Shown: positions 1-9,593 of the stretch, in pieces
How positions within the stretch are numbered: position 1 is the first letter of the stretch
Layout: each line of letters begins with the position of its first letter
Assembly (NCBI GenBank): GCA_937949585.1
Contig: CALEDW010000055.1
Span: forward strand, 1 to 18,943
Source: an uncultured Acidimicrobiia bacterium
Lineage (GTDB): Bacteria; Actinomycetota; Acidimicrobiia; IMCC26256; CALEDW01
Direction of reading: 5' to 3'
DNA: 18,943 bases
Notes under the pieces: generated by a model
What the model saw: the letters and a program-made list of their open reading frames with translations, nothing else
Database searches by the model: none
What the model was told of the DNA's origin: nothing
Translations under genes and position numbers: made by a program

Positions 1-451
1 CGAGGCGGTCGGGACGGACGCGCCGCAGCAGCGCGCCGGCGACCACCGCCAGCGGGCCGCCCTGCCGACCGGCGCGGCGGGCGGCGCGCACGTTCGGCAC
101 CGGGTCGAGCTCCAGGCCCAGCGCGGACGGGTTCACCGACAGCTCGGTGCTCCCCGCCCGGGCCCGAACCGGTTGCGTGGTGAGCCGCCGCGCCTCGCGC
201 CCCAGCGCCGCGGCGAGCCGGCGCTCGGTCATCCCGCCGGCGTCCAGCCCTGCGATCTCCACCCCGGGCAGCACCCGCCCCCGGTACGCGAGCCGTTCCC
301 CCAGCGCCGCCAGGACGCAGAGCAGCGCCAGCACGCCGACGATGAGCAGCGCGACGGCGAGGCCGGCCGGGAGCCCCAGCCCGGTGCGGCGGGTGGTGGC
401 GGGGACCGGCTCGGCGACCGCTGCGACCACGGGGGGAGGCTCGGACCGCAC
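1..451 (-). CDS. VanW/YoaR-like membrane-anchored cell-wall protein, N-terminal part (cut by left edge)
   Basis: The first 150 residues are visible; the rest lies beyond the left edge. A short cytoplasmic N-terminus is followed by one hydrophobic segment (about residues 27-51, rich in L/V/A). Next comes the pattern GRVLPGVEIAGLDAGGMT (58-75), which opens the extracytoplasmic domain of VanW/YoaR proteins (the putative peptidoglycan-binding PG_binding_4 fold). A second block, ELSVNPSALGLELD (103-116) then AARRAGRQGG (123-132), also fits that fold. These proteins are wall-associated in Gram-positives and VanW occurs in some glycopeptide-resistance clusters, but their biochemical role is not settled. 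The GTG at 451 is the most upstream possible start because an in-frame TAG lies at 464-466; a second GTG is at residue 8. The C-terminal VanW domain cannot be checked. The gene is divergent from the adenylate cyclase. Family assignment is fairly sure, function is not. Confidence 0.75.
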   Translation of the reverse strand, partial: MRSEPPPVVAAVAEPVPATTRRTGLGLPAGLAVALLIVGVLALLCVLAALGERLAYRGRVLPGVEIAGLDAGGMTERRLAAALGREARRLTTQPVRARAGSTELSVNPSALGLELDPVPNVRAARRAGRQGGPLAVVAGALLRRVRPDRL

Positions 452-460
452 GATCCGGGC

Positions 461-466
461 AACCTA
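461..466 (-). promoter_or_regulatory. Candidate -10 element of the VanW-like gene
   Basis: On the minus strand this reads TAGGTT, which fits the actinobacterial -10 pattern TANNNT. Nine bases separate it from the GTG start at 451, so a transcript starting about 7 bases downstream would have almost no leader. No -35 box is recognisable. The 64-base gap to the divergent cyclase start holds no other clear element. Confidence 0.35.
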
Positions 467-515
467 CCCGCCGTCCGTCACCCCACCGACGTCGGGTCCG
501 GCGCGCGATCATGCG

Positions 516-1586
516 GTGGTGCAGCGCCGCCTCGCCCGTTTCCTCCGCCGCCGGGGGGCGTCGCCCGAAGAGGTGCAGCGGGCCGAGCGGGAGGGATGGC
601 TCACCCTGCTCACCCTCGAGCGGATGCTCCTGCCGGGGGCGCCCCGCTTCACCCGGTCGGAGCTCGACGCCCGGGCCGGGATGCCTCCCGACCTCGCCCG
701 GCGGGTCTGGCGGGCGATGGGTTTCCCCGACGTGCCCGACGACGTGCCGCTGTTCACCGACGAGGCCGTCGAGATGCTGGGCGTGCTGGCCTCGCGCATC
801 CAACGGCCGATGCTCGACGGCGGGCACTGGGACCCCGAGGAGATGGTGCACCAGGTCCGGGCCGTGAGCTCGGGTCTGGCCCGGGTGGCCGAGACGCTGT
901 CCGACCAGATCGTCGAGGACCTCGCCGCCGCGCAGCGCCTCGGCGTCCCCGACGACGAGATCGCCGCCGTCGTCGCCGAGGTGCTCGACTGGCCGACGTT
1001 GGCCCGCCTGCACGACTTCGCGCTCCGACTGCTGCTGCGTGCCGCGCTGTGGCGCAAGCTCACCGTCGACGACCCGACCTCGGCGCCGCACGCGGTCGGG
1101 TTCGTCGATCTGGTCGGGTACACGGCCCTGAGTCAGGAGCTCGACGAGCAGCAGCTCGTGGAGCTCGTGGCGCGCTTCGAGGCGCTCACCGCCGACACGA
1201 TCGCCGCCGGCGGTGGGCGGCTGGTCAAGACGATCGGCGACGAGGTGATGTTCGTGTCCGACGACGCCGCGGTGGCCGCCCGGATCGCGTTGGCGCTCAC
1301 CGAGCAGGCCGAGCTCGACGAGCTGCTGCCCCGGGCCCGGGCCGCGTTGGCCTGGGGCCCGGTGGTGAACCACGAAGGCGACTGCTACGGCCCCGTGGTG
1401 AACCTGGCCCATCGCCTCGTGGAGCTGGCCCGCCCGGGGACCGTGCTCGTGGACGAGCAGTTCCGCGCCGCCCTGGGCGGTGACGCCGGTTTCGCCTGCA
1501 GCCGCCTCCGTCCCCGCCGGGTGCGGGACATCGGGCGGGTCGAGATGTGGGTGTTGCGGGGCGTGCCCGAACGGACCGCCGGGTAG
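516..1586 (+). CDS. Class III adenylate cyclase with N-terminal regulatory domain
   Basis: Converts ATP to cAMP; predicted soluble, 356 residues. The N-terminal half (about 5-170) is helical and resembles the adenylate cyclase regulatory domain of mycobacterial Rv1264 and Rv2212 (EGWLTLLTLERMLLP near 26-40, FTRSEL near 45). The catalytic domain (about 190-350) keeps every key residue: metal-binding Asp198 (GFVDLVGYT) and Asp242 (KTIGDEVMF), adenine-selecting Lys238 and Asp289, and transition-state Asn296 and Arg300 (VVNLAHR). It should therefore be active as a homodimer. The reading frame is open far upstream, but that part overlaps the divergent gene and is unlike the family, so I start at GTG 516; GTG 519 is equally possible. 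No good ribosome site precedes it. mca follows after 11 bases, so the two are probably cotranscribed. Rv1264 is inhibited by its N-terminal domain at neutral pH; the same control here is inference. Confidence 0.9.
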   Translation: MVQRRLARFLRRRGASPEEVQRAEREGWLTLLTLERMLLPGAPRFTRSELDARAGMPPDLARRVWRAMGFPDVPDDVPLFTDEAVEMLGVLASRIQRPMLDGGHWDPEEMVHQVRAVSSGLARVAETLSDQIVEDLAAAQRLGVPDDEIAAVVAEVLDWPTLARLHDFALRLLLRAALWRKLTVDDPTSAPHAVGFVDLVGYTALSQELDEQQLVELVARFEALTADTIAAGGGRLVKTIGDEVMFVSDDAAVAARIALALTEQAELDELLPRARAALAWGPVVNHEGDCYGPVVNLAHRLVELARPGTVLVDEQFRAALGGDAGFACSRLRPRRVRDIGRVEMWVLRGVPERTAG

Positions 1587-1597
1587 CGTTCGGAGCG

Positions 1598-2503
1598 ATG
1601 CCGAACGACCCGGGACCGCTGTGCCTGCTCACCGTGCACGCACATCCCGACGACGAGGCGTCCAAAGGAGCGGCGACCGTCGCCCGGTACGCCGCCGAAG
1701 GGGTCCGGACCGTCCTGGTGTGCTGCACCGGGGGCGAGGAAGGCGACATCCTCAACCCGGCGATGGACCGACCCGAGGTGCGCGACCGGCTCGCGGAGGT
1801 CCGTCTCGAGGAGCTGCGTGCCAGCGCGGCCGCCATCGGATACCACCGCTACCACCTCCTCGGCTACCGCGACTCCGGGATGGCGGGGTCGCCGGCCAAC
1901 GAGCACCCCTCCTGCTTCGCCCGTGCCGACCTCGACGAGGCCACCGGCCGTCTCGTGCGCATCCTGCGGGCGGAGCGCCCGCAGGTCGTGGTGACCTACG
2001 CCGACGAGCGGGCGTTCTACCCGCATCCCGACCACCTGCGGGTGCACGAGATCTCGGTGCTCGCCTTCGACGCGGCCGGCGATCCCGGCCGGTACCCCGA
2101 GGCCGGGCCGGCCTGGCAACCGAGCAAGCTCTACTACACGGGATGGTCGTACCGCCGGGTGAAGGCCCTCCACGACGCGTTCCTGGCCCGCGGTGAGGAC
2201 AGCCCGTTCGAACGGTGGTTCCGGGCCGGCCTCGAGCCGGGTCACGACGAGCGCTTCACCACGTTCATCGACGTGGGTGACTTCCTCGCCGCCCGCCGGC
2301 GGGCGCTGCTCGCCCATCGGACCCAGGTCGATCCGGAGGGGTTCTGGATGCGCCTGCCGGACGCGGTGATCCGGGAGGTGTTCCCCTGGGACGAGTACGT
2401 GCTGGCCCGCTCGCTCGTGGGGGCAGGACCTGCCGACGGTGAGCCCGAGGACGACCTGTTCGCCGGGGTGCGCGGGCACGCACCGGCGATCGGAGCCGGA
2501 TGA
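1598..2503 (+). CDS. mca: Mycothiol S-conjugate amidase
   Basis: A zinc-dependent amidase of the LmbE/PIG-L superfamily, 301 residues, cytoplasmic. It cleaves mycothiol S-conjugates of electrophiles to a mercapturate, which is exported, and glucosaminyl-inositol, which is recycled. The zinc motif AHPDDE sits at 15-20 (ligands His16, Asp19) and HPDH at 143-146 (ligand His146). The stretch SKGAATVARYAAEG (22-35) and the block TGGEEGDILNPAMDRPEV (44-61) are typical of Mca; separating it from the related deacetylase MshB rests on overall resemblance including the C-terminal part. The start ATG has GGAG 5 bases upstream. A longer frame back to 1547 overlaps the cyclase and is unlikely. It lies 11 bases after the cyclase and 16 before the SCP2 gene. 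Its presence implies that the host makes mycothiol. Confidence 0.88.
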   Translation: MPNDPGPLCLLTVHAHPDDEASKGAATVARYAAEGVRTVLVCCTGGEEGDILNPAMDRPEVRDRLAEVRLEELRASAAAIGYHRYHLLGYRDSGMAGSPANEHPSCFARADLDEATGRLVRILRAERPQVVVTYADERAFYPHPDHLRVHEISVLAFDAAGDPGRYPEAGPAWQPSKLYYTGWSYRRVKALHDAFLARGEDSPFERWFRAGLEPGHDERFTTFIDVGDFLAARRRALLAHRTQVDPEGFWMRLPDAVIREVFPWDEYVLARSLVGAGPADGEPEDDLFAGVRGHAPAIGAG

Positions 2504-2519
2504 GACCTCAGGGGGGAGC

Positions 2520-2906
2520 ATGGTGAGGTTCCTGTCCCAGGAGTGGCTCGACGAGCTGCGCCGAACGGCGGCCGACCTGCCGGAACGCCCCGGCGTCGAC
2601 GCCCGGATCCAGTACGTGGTGACCGGTGGGCCCGGCGGCGACGTCCGCTACTGGTGGCGGGTCGGGCACGGGCAGCTGCTCGACGCGCAGCTGGGGGTGA
2701 TCGACGATCCCGACGTGACGCTCACCATGGGCTACGACGACGCCGTCGACGTGCAGCGCGGCGAGCTCGACGCGAACACGGCGTTCATGCAGGGGCGCAT
2801 GAAGGCCGAGGGCAACATGGGCCGGCTCCTGCAGCTCATGCCGCTGACCACCTCTCCCGAGTACCGGCAGGTGCAGGAACGGATCCGTGCGGTCACCGAG
2901 TTCTGA
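2520..2906 (+). CDS. SCP2-like sterol/lipid-binding domain protein
   Basis: A 128-residue single-domain protein resembling the SCP2 sterol-carrier fold. The central DPDVTLTMGYDDAVDV stretch followed by a helix with AFMQGRMKAEGNMGRLLQL is the family's diagnostic second half: a buried strand, then a helix with a QGRMK-type turn. Members bind hydrophobic ligands such as fatty acyl-CoAs or sterols; no catalytic residues are expected and the ligand here is unknown. The start is ambiguous. ATG 2520 sits only 1 base after the GGGGGAG purine run, while GTG 2523 has a better spacing of 4; the difference is one residue. It is the last gene of the cyclase-mca run. Whether it is functionally tied to mycothiol detoxification, for example by holding hydrophobic conjugates, is speculation. 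Confidence 0.75.
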   Translation: MVRFLSQEWLDELRRTAADLPERPGVDARIQYVVTGGPGGDVRYWWRVGHGQLLDAQLGVIDDPDVTLTMGYDDAVDVQRGELDANTAFMQGRMKAEGNMGRLLQLMPLTTSPEYRQVQERIRAVTEF

Positions 2907-2920
2907 GCGCCGTCCGGCGC
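2907..2920. terminator. Short GC hairpin between convergent genes (weak terminator candidate)
   Basis: GCGCC and GGCGC arms enclose a GTCC loop right after the SCP2 stop codon, followed by a GGCCGGCCGGCC palindrome at about 2927-2938. There is no T tract, so intrinsic termination is uncertain. It lies in the 33-base gap between convergent stop codons and could act in both directions. Confidence 0.25.
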
Positions 2921-2939
2921 ACCGGGCCGGCCGGCCGTC

Positions 2940-3773
2940 TCAGGTCCGTGACCGCTGCAGCTCGCGCAGGGGGCGGTAGCTGATGAGCTGTGCCCCGGAG
3001 CGTTCGACGAGGTCGGCGAAGCCGGGGTCGTGACACAGGGCCTGGTGGTCCTCCACCCGGGCCGCCCAGTCGGGGTGCGATGACCGCAGCTCGTCGGTGT
3101 CGAGCGCCGGATGGAAGTACACCTCGGTGACGCCGGGTTGGAGCTCGAAGAGGACCTTCTCGACGGTCCGCTTCGCTCCCACCGGGCACAGCACGAAGTG
3201 GTCGGTGTACACGATCCCGGCCTCTGCGGCGAGCCGTCGGTAGGGGAACCCGATGAGCGACTCGGCGGCCGCGGGTGCCATCCGCAGCGGCAGGTGGAAC
3301 TCGACCGCCATCTCGAGGTAGACGTCGAAGAACTCGGGTCGCAGCTGGAGGGTGCCCATGTGGCTGTCGAGGTGCGTCACGTCGAAGCCCCACAGGATGG
3401 CCCGCTCGATCTGGGCCCGGCACTCGCGGCGCACCTCGTCGACGTCGGCGTGGTCCCAGGTGTCCTGCACCGTCCGGGGGAACCCGCCGTCACCGTCGAG
3501 GAGGCTGGGGGCGTGGGTGATCGGGCCCCACCGGTAGGTCTCCCACTCCGAGTTCAGGGTGAGGTGCACCCCGACGTCCTCCCCCCGGTACTGGGCGGCG
3601 GCGTCACGTGCCCACGGGCAGGGGACCATGAGCGTGGCGCTGGTGGCGAGCCCGTGCCGTAACGCCTCGTAGACGGCCACGTTCGCCGAGCGCGAGGAAC
3701 CGAGGTCGTCGCAGTTGACGATGAGCAGCCGCGCGTCCGGGGGGTAGCCCAGCTCCTCCACCAGCGCGCCCAC
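2940..3773 (-). CDS. ChbG/YdjC-family carbohydrate deacetylase
   Basis: About 277 residues, predicted cytoplasmic metal-dependent deacetylase of the YdjC/ChbG/HpnK family, which removes N-acetyl groups from chitooligosaccharides or related amino-sugar glycans. The family motifs are present in order: NCDDLG (20-25, with the catalytic/metal Asp pair), GVHLTLNSEW (68-77, metal His70), THLDSHMG (133-140, metal His138), and a later YFHPA segment. The substrate cannot be told from sequence. I start at GTG 3773; GTG 3761 is a possible alternative, and the open frame further upstream runs antisense into comF and is not family-like. The gene is divergent from comF with an 88-base gap and convergent with the SCP2 gene. 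No binding partner or transporter is next to it, so a classical chitobiose operon is not indicated. Confidence 0.82.
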   Translation of the reverse strand: MGALVEELGYPPDARLLIVNCDDLGSSRSANVAVYEALRHGLATSATLMVPCPWARDAAAQYRGEDVGVHLTLNSEWETYRWGPITHAPSLLDGDGGFPRTVQDTWDHADVDEVRRECRAQIERAILWGFDVTHLDSHMGTLQLRPEFFDVYLEMAVEFHLPLRMAPAAAESLIGFPYRRLAAEAGIVYTDHFVLCPVGAKRTVEKVLFELQPGVTEVYFHPALDTDELRSSHPDWAARVEDHQALCHDPGFADLVERSGAQLISYRPLRELQRSRT

Positions 3774-3779
3774 GCGGGC

Positions 3780-3789
3780 AGGATACCTA
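3780..3789 (-). promoter_or_regulatory. Candidate -10 region of the ChbG-family gene
   Basis: The minus strand reads TAGGTATCCT, holding two overlapping TANNNT-like hexamers: TATCCT, 6 bases before GTG 3773, and TAGGTA, 10 bases before it. The nearer one would give a leaderless mRNA starting at the GTG. No -35 box is evident. Confidence 0.35.
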
Positions 3790-3849
3790 CGGCCGCCGGG
3801 GCGCCCCGGTGGTGCGCACCCGGCGGGCTGCGGTGTCGCATCCTCCTCG

Positions 3850-3855
3850 TACGGT
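3850..3855 (+). promoter_or_regulatory. Candidate -10 element of comF
   Basis: TACGGT (TANNNT) lies exactly 6 bases before ATG 3862, the spacing expected for a leaderless transcript. The short spacer GCAGGG is also purine-rich, so a ribosome-binding role cannot be excluded. Confidence 0.35.
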
Positions 3856-3861
3856 GCAGGG

Positions 3862-4524
3862 ATGCTGCTCGGTGCCCTCCTGGCCGGCGTGTTCCCGCTG
3901 CGCTGCGCCGGGTGTCGCCTGCCGGGCGCTGTGCTCTGCGAGCGGTGCGCGACGACCCTGACGGCGCCCGATCCCGCACCGGCGCCCGCCGGGGTGGACG
4001 TGCTGGTGGCGTGCCTCGCCCACCGGGGTGCGGCGCGGGAGCTGGTGGCGAGAGCGAAGTACCACGGCGAGCGGGCCTCGCTGGGGGTGTTGGCCGTCGT
4101 GATGGCTGCAACCTGGGAGTGCCGGGCCGGGACGGTACGGCCGGACGTCGTGACCTTCCCGCCCACCACGCCCGAACGTCGCCGGGCCCGCGGGTTCGAC
4201 CAGGCGGAGGTGCTCGCGGAAGGGGTCGCGGCCCGGCTGGGCCTGCCTTCGGCCCGGCTGCTGCGCCGGGGCCCCGGACCGGCGCAGGCGTCGCGGTCGG
4301 CGGCCGAGCGCCGCGGCGGCCCCTCCTTCCGGGCTCAGGCCCCGGTCCCGCCGCGTGTGCTGGTCGTCGACGACGTGTGCACCACCGGGGGCACGCTGGG
4401 GGCGGCGGCCGCAGCGCTCCGTACCGGCGGCGCGCACCACGTCGTCGGGCTCGTCGCGACCCGCCGGCAGCTCGCGCCCCGGCCCCTCAAGGGGGCGGGG
4501 CGCACCGCCGATCCCGGGGTGTGA
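3862..4524 (+). CDS. comF: ComF-family phosphoribosyltransferase-like protein
   Basis: A 220-residue ComF/ComFC protein, related to the DNA-uptake protein of Bacillus and Haemophilus (GntX in E. coli). The N-terminus carries four zinc-finger-like cysteines (Cys15, Cys18, Cys26, Cys29). The RRRARGFDQAEVLAEG segment (107-121) and the PRPP-binding loop VLVVDDVCTTGGT (166-178) define a type I phosphoribosyltransferase domain. In Bacillus, ComFC helps carry incoming single-stranded DNA through the competence machinery; no other competence gene is in this window, and many actinobacteria carry comF without known competence, so the role is open. The last codon and stop overlap the next start (GTGA, 4 bases), pointing to coupled translation with the downstream small ORF. 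Confidence 0.88.
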   Translation: MLLGALLAGVFPLRCAGCRLPGAVLCERCATTLTAPDPAPAPAGVDVLVACLAHRGAARELVARAKYHGERASLGVLAVVMAATWECRAGTVRPDVVTFPPTTPERRRARGFDQAEVLAEGVAARLGLPSARLLRRGPGPAQASRSAAERRGGPSFRAQAPVPPRVLVVDDVCTTGGTLGAAAAALRTGGAHHVVGLVATRRQLAPRPLKGAGRTADPGV

Positions 4525-4724
4525 CCGAGACCCCGGCCGCCGGGTGCGCGCCCGGACGGTCCCTTGCGGAGCGGCTGGCGTTGCGGGCCCTGGCCGAGCG
4601 CGTGCGGACGGCCGCCTACCGGCCGCCGGCCGACCGGGTCGCCGAGGCGCTGCTGCCCTGGACGTGCCCGCGTCTGGAGGTGCTGGCGGGTACGGGGAGG
4701 CCCCGGCATACTCCGGGACCCTGA
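4521..4724 (+). CDS. Small FlgM-like protein (possible anti-sigma factor), tentative
   Basis: A 67-residue ORF whose GTG start overlaps the comF stop by 4 bases and whose TGA overlaps the next ATG by 1 base. This tight coupling on both sides argues that it is translated. Residues 14-47 (starting SLAERLALRALAERV) form one helix, then AYRPPADRVAEALLPW. The spacing from Tyr33 to the Leu pair (44-45) matches the C-terminal helices of FlgM, the anti-sigma-28 factor, where the usual pattern is a Tyr, a short polar turn, then IAEKLL. In Bacillus flgM also lies just downstream of comFC. FlgM proteins are usually near 90 residues, so the disordered N-terminus is short here. No flagellar gene or sigma factor is visible. 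The ORF is well supported; the FlgM link is a motif-level inference. Confidence 0.55.
   Translation: MTETPAAGCAPGRSLAERLALRALAERVRTAAYRPPADRVAEALLPWTCPRLEVLAGTGRPRHTPGP
4707..4712 (+). promoter_or_regulatory. Possible internal -10 element before the response regulator
   Basis: CATACT matches a TANACT-type hexamer except for its first base and lies 11 bases before ATG 4724, the same spacing as the elements before secA and ftsE. It is inside the coding end of the small upstream ORF. It would let the regulator be transcribed apart from comF. Weak evidence. Confidence 0.22.
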
Positions 4725-5392
4725 TGGCAGATCCTGCACCGATCCGGGTGTGTCTCGTCGACGATCACGCCCTGTTCCGGAGGGGCCTCGACCTCGTCCT
4801 GCGCGCCGAGGACGACATCGCCGTCGTCGGTGAGGCCGGCGACGGCCTGGAAGCGGTGTCGATGGTGCTGGAGCTCGTCCCCGACGTCGTGGTCATGGAC
4901 GTGCGCATGCCCCGCCTCGACGGGATCACCGCCACCGCCCGGATCACCGAGCAGCGACCCGACGTTCGGGTGCTGGTGCTCACCGTCTCCGACCGTGACG
5001 AGGACCTCTACGCCGCGATCCGGGCCGGGGCCGTGGGCTACCTGTTGAAAGAGGTGAGCATCGACGAGATCTCCGCCGCGGTGCGGGCCGTCGCCCGTGG
5101 TCAGAGCCTCATCTCCCCGTCGATGGCCCCGAGGTTGCTGGCCGAGTTCCGCCGCCTCAGCGACCAGGCCACGCTCCGCCGCCCCGCCCATCCCCGGCTC
5201 ACCGATCGCGAGCTGGTGGTGCTGCGCCTCGCCGGGAAGGGCCTCACCAACCGGGAGATCGCCGGCGAGCTCCGCATCGCCGAGAACACGGTGAAGAACC
5301 ACGTGCGGAACGTGCTCGAGAAGCTGCACCTGCACTCGCGCACCGAGGCGGTGCTCCACGCGCTCCGGGAGGGTCTCCTCACCCTCGACTGA
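4724..5392 (+). CDS. NarL/FixJ-type response regulator (receiver + LuxR HTH)
   Basis: A 222-residue DNA-binding response regulator. The receiver domain (about 6-120) has the acidic pair Asp13-Asp14, phospho-acceptor Asp59 (VVMDVRMPRLDG), switch Thr87 (LVLTVS) and Lys109 (YLLKE), so it should be phosphorylated normally. The C-terminal LuxR-type helix-turn-helix (about 155-215) has LTDRELVVLRLAGKGLTNREIA then the recognition helix region AENTVKNHVRNVLEKL. Such proteins work with histidine kinases of the NarX/DesK type; none is in the window, so it is an orphan here. The ATG overlaps the stop of the FlgM-like ORF (TGATG), suggesting translational coupling with comF. Its stop codon directly abuts that of the convergent membrane-protein gene. 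Target genes are unknown. Confidence 0.92.
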   Translation: MADPAPIRVCLVDDHALFRRGLDLVLRAEDDIAVVGEAGDGLEAVSMVLELVPDVVVMDVRMPRLDGITATARITEQRPDVRVLVLTVSDRDEDLYAAIRAGAVGYLLKEVSIDEISAAVRAVARGQSLISPSMAPRLLAEFRRLSDQATLRRPAHPRLTDRELVVLRLAGKGLTNREIAGELRIAENTVKNHVRNVLEKLHLHSRTEAVLHALREGLLTLD

Positions 5393-6823
5393 TCACCGGC
5401 GGCGGGCGACCACGATCCCGTCCCGGTCCTGCACCACGCGGAAGGACCGGGCCAGCAGCCGCTCGAGGAGGGCCCGGTCCCCGGGTCGGAGCGTCGAGCG
5501 GTCGGCAACCAGCCATCGAACCGTGCGAGGGTCGTGGGCGCCCTCGCCGCGCACCCCCCAGTTCACGGTGCGCCACGGGTTCGGGAACTCGTACACCGCG
5601 CGCCGGTGGGTGAGGTGCGGCACGAAGGTGTAGGTGGCGCTCACCGGCGCGGCGGCGGGGACGAGGCGGACCGCCCGTTCCCGGGCCGGCTGGCGGGGGT
5701 CGGCCTCCAGAGGCCAGATGCCGGTCCGGAACCGGGTGCCGAGCGGGGACGGTCCCCAGGCCACCGACGTGGCCGGCGCCGCGGCCAGCACCGCCACCAC
5801 CGCCGTCGCGGCCGCCACCGGCCGGCCCCGCCGTCGGAGCCGGGCGACGGCCTCGACCGTGGCGATCGCCAGCGCGGGCACCACCAGCGCCTGGTAGTGG
5901 TAGGTGAGTTCCCGGGTGTACGGGAACGACGAGAGCAGGTTCACCACCAGCGCCGGAGCGGCCGGCGCCAGACCCACCGGCCCGGCCACGGGCAGGAACG
6001 CGAACGGGCCGAGCATCCGTCCCAAGTAGGCGAGCCGATCGGGCCGGACCGCCAGCCCGAGCGGCTCCCACGGGCGGGTGAGCACCGTCCGCAGGACGGC
6101 GCCCGGACCGTCGCCGAGGTCGGTGAAGTACGTCTCGTAGAACGGGCCGGTGCCGTTCCCCCACACCAGGATCACCCGGGTGGCCACCAGGTACCAGCCC
6201 AGGCTGGCGGCGGTGGTGGCGAGCCCCACCCGCCGCTCGCCGCGGCCGGCCACCACGAGCCCGAGCACGGCCGTTGCCAGGGCCACGTCCTCCCGGCAGG
6301 CCACGGCCAGCACCACCGCGCCGGCGAACCACCCCCACCGCCGGTGCAAGGCGGCCCACCACGCCCCGAGCAGCGCGGTGCCGGCCAGCACCTCGGGGTG
6401 GAAGAACTCCCAGGTGAGCCACTGCCAGGTGGGGTTGGCGAGCAACGCGAGGGCCGGGCCGAGCGCGAGCCGGCGGTCGCCGAGCCGCTCGACCCCGATG
6501 GCGAAGCACACCAGTGCCGCCGCGGCCTGGGCCACCACCTGGGTGACGAGCAGGACCTCGACCCCGGCGCCGAGGCGGTAGGCGGGGGCGTACGCGAACA
6601 GCACCGGGTTCACGTGGTGCCCGAACACCCGCAGGCCCCGCACGGTGATCATTCCGTCGAGGTGCCCGTGCGCGAGCAGCCAGGTCGCCTGGTCGTAGAT
6701 GCCGAGGTCGAAACCGAAGGTGGCGAAACGGTGGTGGCGCAGCGCCCCCAACCACACGAACGTCGACGTCCAGGCGAGTGCCGCGGCGGCGGCCAGGAGC
6801 AGCGGGAGACCGTTCGGGGGCAC
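5393..6823 (-). CDS. DUF2079 family polytopic membrane protein
   Basis: About 476 residues, hydrophobic, with roughly ten predicted membrane segments. The FGFDLGIYDQATW motif near residue 40, followed by GHHVNPVLFAYAPAY near 70, is characteristic of DUF2079. These proteins look like relatives of GT-C glycosyltransferases (the dolichol-phosphate-mannose:protein mannosyltransferase type), in which an acidic residue after the first membrane segment is catalytic; the activity of DUF2079 itself is unproven. The C-terminal part (after about 380) appears to be a soluble extracytoplasmic domain. I start at GTG 6823, just before the first hydrophobic stretch; GTG 6862 is possible but overlaps the secA promoter. 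It lies between the response regulator (stop codons abutting) and secA (divergent), interrupting an otherwise plus-strand block. Confidence 0.75.
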   Translation of the reverse strand: MPPNGLPLLLAAAAALAWTSTFVWLGALRHHRFATFGFDLGIYDQATWLLAHGHLDGMITVRGLRVFGHHVNPVLFAYAPAYRLGAGVEVLLVTQVVAQAAAALVCFAIGVERLGDRRLALGPALALLANPTWQWLTWEFFHPEVLAGTALLGAWWAALHRRWGWFAGAVVLAVACREDVALATAVLGLVVAGRGERRVGLATTAASLGWYLVATRVILVWGNGTGPFYETYFTDLGDGPGAVLRTVLTRPWEPLGLAVRPDRLAYLGRMLGPFAFLPVAGPVGLAPAAPALVVNLLSSFPYTRELTYHYQALVVPALAIATVEAVARLRRRGRPVAAATAVVAVLAAAPATSVAWGPSPLGTRFRTGIWPLEADPRQPARERAVRLVPAAAPVSATYTFVPHLTHRRAVYEFPNPWRTVNWGVRGEGAHDPRTVRWLVADRSTLRPGDRALLERLLARSFRVVQDRDGIVVARRR

Positions 6824-6849
6824 GGCCGGGCGCCGGGAGGGGCCGCCGG

Positions 6850-6855
6850 TACACT
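6850..6855 (+). promoter_or_regulatory. Candidate -10 element of secA
   Basis: TACACT, a good TANNNT match, lies 11 bases before ATG 6867. Transcription about 7 bases downstream would leave a leader of only about 4 bases. No Shine-Dalgarno sequence is present in the ACCGCT just upstream of the start, consistent with leaderless-type initiation. Confidence 0.45.
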
Positions 6856-6866
6856 CGCCCACCGCT

Positions 6867-9581
<2,715 letters not shown>

Positions 9582-9593
9582 GCGTCGTCCGCC

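Noticed and set aside
229..462. 77-codon minus-strand ORF starting at ATG 462
   Set aside because: It is out of frame with the VanW-like gene and is a Ser/Arg/Pro-rich shadow; the GTG 451 frame has a membrane segment and a recognisable domain.
147..515. N-terminal extension of the adenylate cyclase frame
   Set aside because: It overlaps the divergent VanW-like gene, has the Ser/Arg/Pro-rich composition of a shadow frame, and has no resemblance to cyclase N-termini.
1385..2521. Minus-strand open frame antisense to mca
   Set aside because: Composition and lack of motifs mark it as a shadow of mca, whose zinc-binding motifs lie on the plus strand.
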